From assembly GCA_903905455.1 (NCBI GenBank), contig CAIVGN010000102.1:1-36986 (forward strand): a stretch of 36,986 nucleotides of DNA. The letters run 5' to 3'. The DNA comes from an uncultured Archangium sp. Its GTDB lineage: Bacteria; Myxococcota; Myxococcia; Myxococcales; Myxococcaceae. Numbering within the stretch: position 1 is the stretch's first letter; the number at the start of each line of letters is the position of its first letter. This document shows, one piece after another, positions 8,804 through 16,514 of this stretch. The position numbers and the translations under genes were made by a program. The notes beneath the pieces are model-generated. The model ran no database searches. It was not told where the DNA came from and worked only from the letters and a program-made list of their open reading frames with translations.

Positions 8804-8867
8804 GGCGGGGCGCGGATAGCGCGATTACGGCTCAACCCCAACCCCGGCGCGCGTATATGAGCGGCCT

Positions 8868-9749
8868 GTGAACGCACGGTGGCTGGTCCCGGTGGTGCTG
8901 TGGGTGTCTGCCTGCGTGAAGGCCCCGGGGTCTTCGGCGGCGGCGCGCCCCGGCGTGGTGATCATCGCGGCCGGCGACGTCTCGGCCCCGGAACTCACCG
9001 GCCAGGTGCTCACCGCGGCGCTGGTCGAGTCGCAGCACCCGGAAGCCGTGCTGGTGCTCGGCGACGCGCAGTACGGCGAAGGCACGCCCGAGCAGTTCGC
9101 GCAGGCCTACGCGCCGACCTGGGGCCGCTTCAAGGACCTCACGCGGCCGGTGCCGGGCAACCACGAGTACAAGAGCGGCGCGGTCGGTTACTTCGGCTAC
9201 TTCGGCGCGCGCGCGGGGGAGCCGGGCAAGGGCTACTACTCCTTTGACCTCGGCGCCTGGCACCTCGTGGCCCTCAACACCTCCGACGGGTGTCGTACCG
9301 TGCGCTGCGACGCCGACTCGGAGCAGCTCGCGTGGCTCGAGGCCGACCTCGCTTCGACCGTGAAGAAGTGCGTGCTCGCGTACTGGCACCACCCGCGCTT
9401 CAGCTCGGGCCGGCACGGGTCGTTCGCCGGCGCGGCCCCCCTCTGGAAGGTGCTCACCCGGCACCACGTGGAGCTCGCGCTCAACGGCCACGAGCACCTC
9501 TACGAGCGCCTCGGGCCCGTGGACGAGAGCGGCGCGTTGGCCGACGGGGGCCTCGTGCAGCTCACCATCGGCACCGGGGGCATCGGCTTCACCGAATTCG
9601 GCGCCACGCCCGTGGCCGCGAGCCTGGTGCGCCAGAACGACACCCTGGGGGTGATGCGCCTCAAGCTGGGCGACGACGGCTGGGAAGCCGACTTCCTCGG
9701 CGTGCCCGGCTCGACCTTCACCGACCACGCCTCGGGGGCCTGCCGGTGA
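8868..9749 (+). CDS. Calcineurin-like metallophosphoesterase lipoprotein
   Basis: A 293-residue protein starting at GTG. VNARWLVPVVLWVSAC is a lipoprotein signal peptide with Cys16. Metallophosphoesterase motifs appear in order: AAGDVSA (36-37), LVLGDAQYGEG (65-66), PVPGNHEY (97-100), YWHHPRFS (174-175) and LALNGHEHLYER (207-214). Together they form the two-metal centre of the purple acid phosphatase/calcineurin group, and the GHEHLYER ending is typical of the PAP-like branch. It is predicted to be exported and to hydrolyse phosphate esters in the envelope; the substrate is unknown. An ATG at 8857 opens a four-codon frame ending just inside this start and is not the start. The stop overlaps the GTG of the next gene (GTGA at 9746-9749), implying translational coupling. 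Confidence 0.85.
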   Translation: MNARWLVPVVLWVSACVKAPGSSAAARPGVVIIAAGDVSAPELTGQVLTAALVESQHPEAVLVLGDAQYGEGTPEQFAQAYAPTWGRFKDLTRPVPGNHEYKSGAVGYFGYFGARAGEPGKGYYSFDLGAWHLVALNTSDGCRTVRCDADSEQLAWLEADLASTVKKCVLAYWHHPRFSSGRHGSFAGAAPLWKVLTRHHVELALNGHEHLYERLGPVDESGALADGGLVQLTIGTGGIGFTEFGATPVAASLVRQNDTLGVMRLKLGDDGWEADFLGVPGSTFTDHASGACR

Positions 9750-11842
9750 CGCGGCGCGGGTTCGCGTGCCTGCTGCTGGCGCTCGCGGCGTGCGGGCCCG
9801 AGGTGAGCGCGCCTGGCACCGTGACCATCGCCCAGTACCGCTCGGGCCTGACGATGGCGGCGGCCGGAGGCTGCGACACGTCCATCGCGTCGGGTCTCTC
9901 GGCGCAGCTCGTCGAGGAGCTCAACTGCGTCACCCCGAACCTGATGGTCGACTTCTCGGGGCCGCACGTGACGTTGTACTCGGCGGTGCTCCCGTACCTC
10001 GCGCCCGACGCCGCGCAGGACCTCGAGGCGGCCACCCTCGCCCAGAACGACACGATGACCATCAGCTCGGCCTACCGCACGCTGGGCCAGCAGTACCTGC
10101 TCTACAAGTGGTGGCAGGCGGGGCAGTGCGGCATCCAGGTCGCGGCGGTACCCGGCTCGTCCAACCACCAGAGCGGCCGGGCCATCGACACCCCGTACTA
10201 CTCGACGTGGAAGCCGGCGCTGACCGCCCGCGGGTGGACGTGGCTCGGCAGCGCCGACCTCGTGCACTTCGATCACCTCGCGTCGCCCAACATCGCGTCG
10301 ACGTCGATCCTCGCGTTCCAGAAGTTGTGGAACAAGAACCACGCCACCGGCCAGCTCTCGGAAGACGGCTCGTGGGGGCCGAACACCGAGAGCGCCATGT
10401 CGCAGGCGCCCACCTCGGGCTTCGCGGTGCACGGCTGCGTCACCACCGGCAAGCTCGCCGGCACCATCACCCAGCAGGGCACCACCACGCCGCTGTCCGG
10501 GGTCTCCGTCTCGGTGGGGGCCTCGAGCGTCACCACCACCGCGACCGGCGCCTTCGAGTTCACCCTCGGCGCCGGCCCGGTCACGGTCACCGCCGCGAAG
10601 GCGGGCTTCACCCCCACCTCCGTCACCCGCACCGTGCAGGTCGGCAACACCGTCTCGGCGTCCATGGCGCTCTCTCCCCTGGGCGCCAACGCCACGCTCG
10701 CCGGCACGGTGGTCGAGGCCGCGAGCCCCGGCACGCCCGTGGCCAGCGCCTCGGTGACCGTCGCGGGCCGCGCGCTCACCACCGACGCCAGCGGCGCCTT
10801 CCAGGCCGTGCTGCCGGCGGGCACGGTGACGGTCACGGTGTCCAAGGCGGGCTACGTGGTGAACACCAGCGCGGTGCCGTTGATCGCCGGGCAGACGAAG
10901 ACGGTGCAGATCTCCCTGGCGACCTCGACGGGAGATCAACCCCCGGTGCTCGAGCTCTCCTCTCCGGCCCCCTTCACCAGCTTCGACCTGTCGCGCATCG
11001 TGGTCGCGGGCGTGGCCGCCGACGACAGCGGGCCGTTGACCTCGCTGCAGTTGGTGCAGAACGGCGCGGCCGCGGTGACGTGGCCCCTCGTGGGCGGCGC
11101 CTTCGAGGTGCCGGTGCTGCTCGCGCCGGGCCTCAACGCGCTGGAGTTCTCCGTCAGCGACCCGGCCGGCCACACCACCCGGGTGACGTGGACGGGCGCC
11201 TTCCGCGCCGGCTTCTCGGGCCTGGTGCACCGCTTCGACGACGCCGCCGCGGTCATCGTCGACGCCGACCTGACGCTCTTCGATCCCGACACCCAGGTCG
11301 CGCTGGGCACCGCGCGCAGCGGCCCCGACGGGCGCTTCGAGCTCGAGGCGAGTGCCGCGAGGCTCGCGCGGTTGCACGTCGAGAAGGCCGGCTTCACCCC
11401 GCGAGACCTGCTGGTGGACGTCTCGGCCGAGCAGCGCACCGCGCTGGACGTGGGCCTCACGCCCGGCGACGTCGCGGAGCTGCGCTTCCTCGAGCCCTCG
11501 ACGGAGGGACCCTTCGAGGCCGAGGAGATCACCGTGTCAGGCGTGGTGACCGGCTTCGAGGTGGCCCAGGTGACGGTGAACGGCCAGCCGGCGACCTTGC
11601 TGGGCAGCGGCTTCGTGGCCCATCTCCCGTTGCCCGAGGGGCGCACGGTCTTCGAGGCCATCGCCGAGGGCGCGGGCGGGCAGTCGGTGCGGGGCCAGGT
11701 GGTGGCGCGCCGGCCCATGCGAGACGTCGTCGGGGGCTGTGGCGCGGCGCCGGGTGGGTCGCTCGCCGCGCTGGGGCTCTTGCTGCTTCTGCGTCAGCGG
11801 TTGCGCAGGTGCGCCAGCGCCTCGCCGATGCGCTTCTCGTAG
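9746..11842 (+). CDS. M15 (VanY-type) peptidase-like lipoprotein with carboxypeptidase-regulatory-like repeats and MYXO-CTERM tail
   Basis: A 698-residue protein from a GTG that overlaps the previous stop. Order: lipobox LALAAC (Cys16); D-Ala-D-Ala carboxypeptidase-like M15 domain at about 75-180 with SAYRTLGQQ, the zinc motif SSNHQSGRAID (His141, Asp148) and DLVHFDH (Asp171, His174); a peptidoglycan-binding-like segment at 187-218 (FQKLWN...DGSWGPNTESAM); two carboxypeptidase-regulatory-like beta domains at about 236-310 and 315-395 (GKLAGTI...GAFEF; ATLAGTV...GAFQA); and further Ig/beta domains. The end has GGCGAAPGG (Cys665), a Leu-rich helix and RQRLRR, matching the MYXO-CTERM pattern recognised by myxosortases. 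It probably trims peptidoglycan peptides at the surface. The last 49 bases overlap the convergent gene. Confidence 0.85.
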   Translation: MTRRGFACLLLALAACGPEVSAPGTVTIAQYRSGLTMAAAGGCDTSIASGLSAQLVEELNCVTPNLMVDFSGPHVTLYSAVLPYLAPDAAQDLEAATLAQNDTMTISSAYRTLGQQYLLYKWWQAGQCGIQVAAVPGSSNHQSGRAIDTPYYSTWKPALTARGWTWLGSADLVHFDHLASPNIASTSILAFQKLWNKNHATGQLSEDGSWGPNTESAMSQAPTSGFAVHGCVTTGKLAGTITQQGTTTPLSGVSVSVGASSVTTTATGAFEFTLGAGPVTVTAAKAGFTPTSVTRTVQVGNTVSASMALSPLGANATLAGTVVEAASPGTPVASASVTVAGRALTTDASGAFQAVLPAGTVTVTVSKAGYVVNTSAVPLIAGQTKTVQISLATSTGDQPPVLELSSPAPFTSFDLSRIVVAGVAADDSGPLTSLQLVQNGAAAVTWPLVGGAFEVPVLLAPGLNALEFSVSDPAGHTTRVTWTGAFRAGFSGLVHRFDDAAAVIVDADLTLFDPDTQVALGTARSGPDGRFELEASAARLARLHVEKAGFTPRDLLVDVSAEQRTALDVGLTPGDVAELRFLEPSTEGPFEAEEITVSGVVTGFEVAQVTVNGQPATLLGSGFVAHLPLPEGRTVFEAIAEGAGGQSVRGQVVARRPMRDVVGGCGAAPGGSLAALGLLLLLRQRLRRCASASPMRFS

Positions 11843-12723
11843 CCGGGCGTCTTGAAGCGCGGGTTCTTCATCATCCACAGCAGGAAGTCGCGCAGCTGCG
11901 GGGCACGGCTCACCTCGGCGGCGCGCATCATCGCCCAGCACATGCCGTCCGAATCACGGGCGGCGACGCGGCGCTTCCACAGCGCGGCGAAGATGAGATC
12001 GTCGGTCGCCGACTCGGCCAGCACCGCGGCCGCCACGTCGCGCGAGCGCAGGTCGTCGTGGGAGAGCACCTTCGCCAGGCGCTGCGCGGTCTCGATGTCC
12101 GGCTTGCCCAGCGCCAGCAGGGCCTTGAGCGGCATGTGCGCGGGGCGGCCGCCGAGGCGCTCGTCCACGTCGGCGGTGGGGAACTCCACCACGCTCAACA
12201 AGGCCTCGATGATCTCCGGGTGGGCCGTCTCGCCGAGCAGCGCGTCGACGTGCATCAGCACCTGGGCGTCGGGGTAGCGCAGCGCGAGCAGCAACCCGGG
12301 CAGCGCGGTGTCCATGTTCTTGCGCAGCCAGTCGGCGGCGAGCGACGGCTCCCGGGGCTGACCCGTTTCCCACCAGGTGAGCTTCTCGATGGTCTCCCTG
12401 GCGAGCGCCTCGCCGCCGGCGAGGAACTGGCTGCGCAGCACGTCGGCGTCGAAGCCCTGGTCGTCGGCCTCCCACCAGGTCACCAGCTCGTCGAGGCGGC
12501 GGCGCCAGTCGGGCGGGGTGCGCTCGGTGAACCCCTCGGCGAGCTGCTCCTGCACCAGGCCGTCGAGGTCGCGGGCGCCGAGCACCGGGGCGTCGAAGGC
12601 CCGCTTGCGCTCGATGGTCTCGCCGTCGCTGGTGATGCGCAGCTCGACGACGTTGCCGCGGAGCCTGATTTCCCACTGGCGGCCGTCATCGTGGGTGAAC
12701 TGGCGGAAGGGAGGAGCGCGCAT
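11794..12723 (-). CDS. Unknown protein, WGR-like N-terminus plus helical repeats
   Basis: A 309-residue cytoplasmic protein. The first 60 residues (FRQFTHDDGRQWEIRLRGNVVELRITSDGETIERKRAF) resemble the small WGR/WGR-like beta domain of proteins such as MolR/ParpB relatives: an aromatic-Glu-Ile strand, then a Gly turn, then a basic strand. The remainder is mostly alpha-helical with Leu/Ala-rich segments (about 150-290: LPGLLLALRYPDAQVLMHVDAL, PLKALLALGKPDIETAQRLAKVL, RSRDVAAAVLAES) suggesting HEAT-like repeats. No catalytic motif is seen. The ATG at 12723 is the first in-frame start after a stop-rich gap and leaves 34 bases to the histidine kinase stop upstream on the same strand, so the two are probably co-transcribed. 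The 3' end overlaps the convergent M15 gene by 49 bases. Confidence 0.7.
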   Translation of the reverse strand: MRAPPFRQFTHDDGRQWEIRLRGNVVELRITSDGETIERKRAFDAPVLGARDLDGLVQEQLAEGFTERTPPDWRRRLDELVTWWEADDQGFDADVLRSQFLAGGEALARETIEKLTWWETGQPREPSLAADWLRKNMDTALPGLLLALRYPDAQVLMHVDALLGETAHPEIIEALLSVVEFPTADVDERLGGRPAHMPLKALLALGKPDIETAQRLAKVLSHDDLRSRDVAAAVLAESATDDLIFAALWKRRVAARDSDGMCWAMMRAAEVSRAPQLRDFLLWMMKNPRFKTPGYEKRIGEALAHLRNR

Positions 12724-12757
12724 CGTCGGCTCGTAGCACGCCCTGCGACGGGGCCGG

Positions 12758-14422
12758 TCACGCAGTGGCGTGGGTGGCCGCCAGGGCCCGCTTGAGGGCC
12801 TCGAGGTTGAGCGGCTTGGTGAGGCAGTCGTTCATGCCAGCGGTACGGCAGGCGGCGAGCTCGTCGGCCATCACCGCGGCAGTCAGCGCGATGATCGGCA
12901 CCTGCCCGCGCGCCCCCTCGAGCTGGCGGATGCGCCGCGTCGCCTCGTAGCCGTCCATCTCCGGCATGTGGCAGTCCATCAGCACCGCGTCCCACGACTC
13001 ACGCTGCACCGCCTCGAGCGCCAGCAGGCCGTTCACCGCGTTGCCCACCTCGTAGCCCGCCGCGCGTACCAGGGCCGAGGCCACCTTGAGGTTGATGGGG
13101 TTGTCGTCGACCACCAGCACCCGGCCGCGGCCCGCGGGCGTGACGTGGGCGCTCACCGGCTCGACGTGCTCCGCGGCCGGGAGGGGGAGCTCGAACCAGA
13201 AGCGCGTGCCCTGGCCCGGGGTGCTGTGCAGCTCGAGCTGCCCGCGCATCAGCTCGACCAGCTGCCGCGAGAGCGCCAGCCCGAGGCCCGAGCCGCCGTA
13301 GCGCCGCGTCGTCGACGAGTCGGCCTGCTCGAACGGCGCGAAGAGGCGCTGGGCGACCTCCGGGGCGATGCCCGGCCCGGTGTCCTCCAACTCGAAGCGC
13401 ACCCAGAAGTCGCGCGACGAGACGCGCAGGCGCACCTCGCCCTGGCTGGTGAACTTGATCGCGTTGTCGATGAGGTTGCCCAGCACCTGGCGCAGCCGCA
13501 GCCCGTCGCCCTGCACGTCGGCGCGCAACCCCGGGGCGCGCTCCACCGCGAAGCGCAGCCCGCGCTGCTCGGCCAGCGGCGTGTACAGGCGCGCGACGTC
13601 CACCAGCAGGGCCTCGAGGGAGAAGGGCTGCGCCTCGAGGGTGAACTTGCCCGCCTCGATCTTCGACAGGTCGAGGATGCCGTTGACCAGCGAGACCATG
13701 GTCCGGCCTGATTGCCGGACGATCTCCAGGTCGGCGGCCAGCTGCGCGTCGTGGGGCCGCAGCAGCATCACCTCCACCATGCCCAGCACCCCGTTCATCG
13801 GCGTGCGCAGCTCGTGCGACATGTTGGCGAGGAAGCGGGACTTCGCCGCGTTGGCCTGGGCGAGCTCCTCGCGGGCCTCCGCCTGCGCGCGGTGGAAGGC
13901 GAGCGCGAACACCAGCACCGTCACCACCAGGCCCAGCGAGCGCGCCAGGGTCGCGAAGCGCGCCGCCTCCGACCACGCGGGCCCGTGCTCGGGGCTGAAG
14001 TAGAGGAAGAGCATCGCCCCCAGCACCAGCGGCACCCACCACGCCGAGGCCCGCGGACGATCGAGCAGTACCGCGAGGAAGGGGATGATGCAGAACCACG
14101 AGATGGCCGCGCCGTCGAAGTGCCCCTCGACCAGGGGCGTCAGGGTGAAGGCGAGCATCACCACCAACAACCCGACGTTGACCACCAGCGAGAGCGGCGC
14201 CCGGGCCCGGAGCGCGAACAAGCACCCCACGAGGACGGTGGCGATGCCGCCCGTCTGCACCACCAGCTGCTCCACCCCGCGCAGCAGGTAGAGGCCGAGC
14301 ATCGACAGGGTGATCGCCGCGCCGGTCATCAACACCTGCACCAACAACCGAGCGCGCCACCGCCCCTCCACCGTCTTCAAGAGCTCGGCGGGAATCCACC
14401 AGTCGGTGACCCGGTTCCACAT
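12758..14422 (-). CDS. Hybrid sensor histidine kinase with receiver domain
   Basis: A 554-residue membrane kinase. Residues about 25-175 hold roughly six hydrophobic helices with no clear periplasmic sensor domain. HisKA follows with the H-box ANMSHELRTPMNG (His203), then HATPase with N-box NLIDNAIKF (316-324), G1 DTGPGI (347-352), F-box APFEQAD and G2 GGSGLGL (376-382). A C-terminal receiver domain has VVDDN (Asp439/440), phospho-acceptor Asp483 in LMDCHMPEMDG, Thr514 and Lys536 in LTKPLN. All catalytic residues are present, so autophosphorylation and intramolecular transfer to Asp483 are expected; a separate response regulator or Hpt is not encoded nearby. Start ATG 14422 follows GGGGCG. 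Signal and output are unknown. Confidence 0.93.
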   Translation of the reverse strand: MWNRVTDWWIPAELLKTVEGRWRARLLVQVLMTGAAITLSMLGLYLLRGVEQLVVQTGGIATVLVGCLFALRARAPLSLVVNVGLLVVMLAFTLTPLVEGHFDGAAISWFCIIPFLAVLLDRPRASAWWVPLVLGAMLFLYFSPEHGPAWSEAARFATLARSLGLVVTVLVFALAFHRAQAEAREELAQANAAKSRFLANMSHELRTPMNGVLGMVEVMLLRPHDAQLAADLEIVRQSGRTMVSLVNGILDLSKIEAGKFTLEAQPFSLEALLVDVARLYTPLAEQRGLRFAVERAPGLRADVQGDGLRLRQVLGNLIDNAIKFTSQGEVRLRVSSRDFWVRFELEDTGPGIAPEVAQRLFAPFEQADSSTTRRYGGSGLGLALSRQLVELMRGQLELHSTPGQGTRFWFELPLPAAEHVEPVSAHVTPAGRGRVLVVDDNPINLKVASALVRAAGYEVGNAVNGLLALEAVQRESWDAVLMDCHMPEMDGYEATRRIRQLEGARGQVPIIALTAAVMADELAACRTAGMNDCLTKPLNLEALKRALAATHATA

Positions 14423-14534
14423 CGCCCCATGAGGCTAACGGTAGGTCGTCACCATGGCCCGCTGTTTCCATGCACGCGGGGGAGACCCGCGCAGGGCTTG
14501 CGCGCCGGGGCCCCGATGCCGGGTCTGAGCCTCT

Positions 14535-14572
14535 TTGACTGCCGTCTGCGCGTTTGAGATGAGAGCACCGCC
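14535..14572 (+). promoter_or_regulatory. Candidate sigma-70-type promoter for the Cys/Gly-rich lipoprotein
   Basis: In the 191-base gap between the divergent kinase and lipoprotein genes, TTGACT at 14535-14540 is one base off the consensus -35. The -10 region about 17 bases on (GATGAG, near 14558) is weak. It would give a leader of about 40 bases before the ATG at 14614. No other signal is seen in the gap. Confidence 0.3.
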
Positions 14573-14597
14573 CGTGGGGGGCGCTTGGTCTCGCCTT

Positions 14598-14604
14598 GGA
14601 AAGG
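14598..14604 (+). promoter_or_regulatory. Ribosome binding site deciding the lipoprotein start
   Basis: GGAAAGG ends 9 bases before the ATG at 14614. The in-frame TTG at 14596 precedes this site and would add six polar residues before the signal peptide, so the ATG is preferred. Confidence 0.5.
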
Positions 14605-14613
14605 CGCATCGAC

Positions 14614-15519
14614 ATGAAGACGAAGACGTGGCTGCTCGCGGGGGCCTTGTTGGGCCTGACCCTTTCGCTGGCACCGAGCTGTGGCAGCAGTGGTTCCGCG
14701 TGTACGTCCTGCAACGGGTGTTGTGACGCCTCGGGCATCTGCCAGGGAGGCATCCAGCCCAACGCCTGTGGCGCTGCCGGGAACGCCTGCATGGCGTGCT
14801 TCGCCGGCCAGGTCTGCAGCAGCATCGGCACGTGCGTGCCGAACACCGCGGGCACCGGGGGAAGCAACGCGACCGGGGGCGGCGCCGCGACGGGCGGCGG
14901 CACGGGCACCGGGGGCGGCGTCGCGACGGGTGGAGGCACTGGCACCGGGGGCGGCCTCGCGACCGGCGGCGGCACGGCCACGGGTGGCGGCACCGCGACG
15001 GGTGGCGGCACCGCGACGGGCGGTGGCACCGCGACGGGCGGCGGCACGGGCACCGGCGGCGGTTCCGCGTCGACCTGCAACCCGGCCGTGCCCCTCATCC
15101 CCTCCATCGACGGCTCGGGCGGCTGCGTGCTGCGCATGGTCTCGCCCACGGCCTGCGGCCAGGTGAACTTCGCCACCCTGGGCTACGTGGAGTTCGCCTG
15201 GCAGACGAGCGGCACCTTCTGCGAGGGCCCTCACCACTTCGCCATCGGCGGCAACCCGCCGAGCACCTGGGGGCCGCCGACGTACAACGGCATCAGCTAC
15301 TCGTTGACCTCGACCAACGGCAGCGGCGCCGCCTTCGGCACCAACGGCTCGGCCTACGCGATGACCCGGAACCTGGGCGGGCTGGTGCAACTCAAGCGCG
15401 CCGACCTCGCGGGCATCACCACCGACAACGGCCAGTACCACGTCGTCGTCACCGACTATTACGACGTGAACAACGGCGGCTCGCGGTCGAACTCCATCAC
15501 CTTCACCGTCGCGCCGTAG
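14614..15519 (+). CDS. Lipoprotein with Cys-rich module and Gly/Thr repeat spacer
   Basis: A 301-residue predicted lipoprotein: MKTKTWLLAGALLGLTLSLAPSC, lipidated Cys23. Residues about 30-77 form a compact Cys-rich module (CTSCNGCCDASGICQ, CGAAGNACMACFAGQVC, CVPN) that I recognise as recurring in myxobacterial surface lipoproteins. Residues about 85-150 are tandem GGGTAT/GGGTGT hexapeptide-like repeats. The C-terminal half is a globular beta-rich domain beginning CNPAVPLIPSIDGSGGCVLRM and ending NSITFTVAP, with aromatic-rich strands (YVEFAWQTSG, YHVVVTDYYDVNNGG) reminiscent of an Ig- or carbohydrate-binding-like fold. Exposure on the cell surface is likely; function is unknown. Confidence 0.8.
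   Translation: MKTKTWLLAGALLGLTLSLAPSCGSSGSACTSCNGCCDASGICQGGIQPNACGAAGNACMACFAGQVCSSIGTCVPNTAGTGGSNATGGGAATGGGTGTGGGVATGGGTGTGGGLATGGGTATGGGTATGGGTATGGGTATGGGTGTGGGSASTCNPAVPLIPSIDGSGGCVLRMVSPTACGQVNFATLGYVEFAWQTSGTFCEGPHHFAIGGNPPSTWGPPTYNGISYSLTSTNGSGAAFGTNGSAYAMTRNLGGLVQLKRADLAGITTDNGQYHVVVTDYYDVNNGGSRSNSITFTVAP
14871..15063 (+). repeat. 18-base tandem repeats encoding the GGGTAT-type spacer
   Basis: About ten imperfect tandem units, each roughly 18 bases and encoding Gly-Gly-Gly-Thr-(Ala/Gly)-Thr. The last four or five units are nearly identical (GGCGGCACCGCGACGGGT), suggesting recent expansion. The complementary strand reads as PPPVAV repeats, which creates a false long open frame. Confidence 0.75.
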
Positions 15520-15610
15520 GCGACGCGGCAGCCAACTCGCCTGGCGGTTCTGGTTCGCCTTGATGCAGATCAAGGCGAGTCGAAGCCCCGGGGCCTACGC
15601 GGCCACGTTC

Positions 15611-16282
15611 ATGCTGCGCTTCGTCGTGACCCTGTGCTGCCTCGCTGCGTGCTGCGCGTGGGCTGAGCCCCGTCCTCCAGCGCGCGACCACGCGCCGGCG
15701 GAGTTCTTCGCCGCGGCCGACGGCGGGGTCGACGCGCCCGGCGCCCGGTTCCTCGCGACGTTGCCCGTCTCGGCGCGCGACGCGGTGAGGCGCGAAGGCT
15801 ACGCGTTGCTCGACCAGAAGTCGGCCGGCGGTGGGCCGTCGCTGTTGCGCGCGGTGGTGCGTTTCGATCGCCCGCGCGACGAGGTGTTCGCGCTCATCAC
15901 CCAGCCCTCGCAGCAGAAGACCTTCCTCCCGCACGTCGAGCAGTCGAAGACCGTCGGGGAGCGGACCGCCGAGGGCGAGGCCATCGACATGGTGGTCAGC
16001 TTCCTCTTCACGTTCCGCTACCGCACCCAGCACTGGTACTACCCGGACGAGCACCGCATGGAGTGGAACCTCGACACCGCCGGGGGCGACGGGTTGATGG
16101 AGCAGTTCGGGTTCTGGCAGCTCTACGAGCTCGACGAGAAGACGACCATCGCCGAGTACGGCACGCGCATCGTGGCTCGCGGGGCGTTGCTCAACTTCCT
16201 GCGCAGTCTCGGCGAGCGGGGGGCCATCGGCGACGCGCTGGAGGCCTTCCGCAAGCACGTGCACACCGCGAAGCTCGACTGA
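15611..16282 (+). CDS. Secreted SRPBCC (START-like) domain protein
   Basis: A 223-residue protein. MLRFVVTLCCLAACCAWA|EP is a signal peptide with an AWA cleavage site; cysteines within it make a lipoprotein alternative less likely because no lipobox follows. The mature part carries an SRPBCC/polyketide cyclase-like helix-grip fold: a VRFDRPRDEVFALITQPSQQKTFLPHVEQSKTV opening (strand, helix, 'F-L-P' loop), central strands FRYRTQHWYY and MEWNLD, and a long C-terminal helix LLNFLRSLGERGAIGDALEAFRKHV. SRPBCC proteins bind hydrophobic ligands; the exported location suggests lipid or envelope handling. The ATG at 15611 is used because upstream TTG/ATG at 15560/15563 would put polar residues before the signal peptide. 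The stop is followed immediately by a REP-like hairpin. A second secreted SRPBCC gene lies at 25665. Confidence 0.75.
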   Translation: MLRFVVTLCCLAACCAWAEPRPPARDHAPAEFFAAADGGVDAPGARFLATLPVSARDAVRREGYALLDQKSAGGGPSLLRAVVRFDRPRDEVFALITQPSQQKTFLPHVEQSKTVGERTAEGEAIDMVVSFLFTFRYRTQHWYYPDEHRMEWNLDTAGGDGLMEQFGFWQLYELDEKTTIAEYGTRIVARGALLNFLRSLGERGAIGDALEAFRKHVHTAKLD

Positions 16283-16326
16283 CTCCCTCGCCCTGCGAAG
16301 CGGGGAGAGGGCCGGGGTGAGGGGCC
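16283..16326 (+). repeat. REP-like hairpin repeat, copy 1
   Basis: A 44-base element starting one base after a stop codon. CCCTCGCCCTGC and GCGGGGAGAGGG can pair around a GAA loop with one mismatch and a G-T wobble, followed by the conserved tail CCGGGGTGAGGGGCC. Shared with copies at 19330 and 27334. It may act as a terminator or mRNA-end stabiliser. The rest of the gap to 16514 holds no feature I can name. Confidence 0.8.
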
Positions 16327-16514
16327 AACCCAGGCACCCCGCCAGATTTACTCAGCAATTCAAGTCGCTTACCCTGTCGCGATCGATGCCATCGCCTGTC
16401 GCGCGCGGCCCCCGGGCCCGCCGACAACCCGGCATCTTGCACACCACTCACCTGACCCGGGTCTCCCCTCCGACCGCGCATCACCCGGTCGCGCTCACCT
16501 TCTCGGAGCCCTCC

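Noticed and set aside
5381-8860. A very long plus-strand open frame of about 1159 residues
   Set aside because: It is Ala/Arg/Gly/Pro-rich with no motif and lies opposite the membrane protein and lipoprotein genes; such frames are common in high-GC DNA.
8854-8867. ATG at 8857 as the start of the phosphatase
   Set aside because: Its frame stops after four codons; the GTG at 8868 is in the correct frame.
12999-15176. A 725-residue minus-strand open frame with long PPPVAV-type repeats
   Set aside because: It is the complement of the GGGTAT repeats of the lipoprotein gene and overlaps the well-supported hybrid kinase; it has no domain of its own.
15560-15610. Earlier TTG/ATG starts for the secreted SRPBCC gene
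   Set aside because: They would put a polar stretch before the signal peptide and are not supported by a ribosome binding site.
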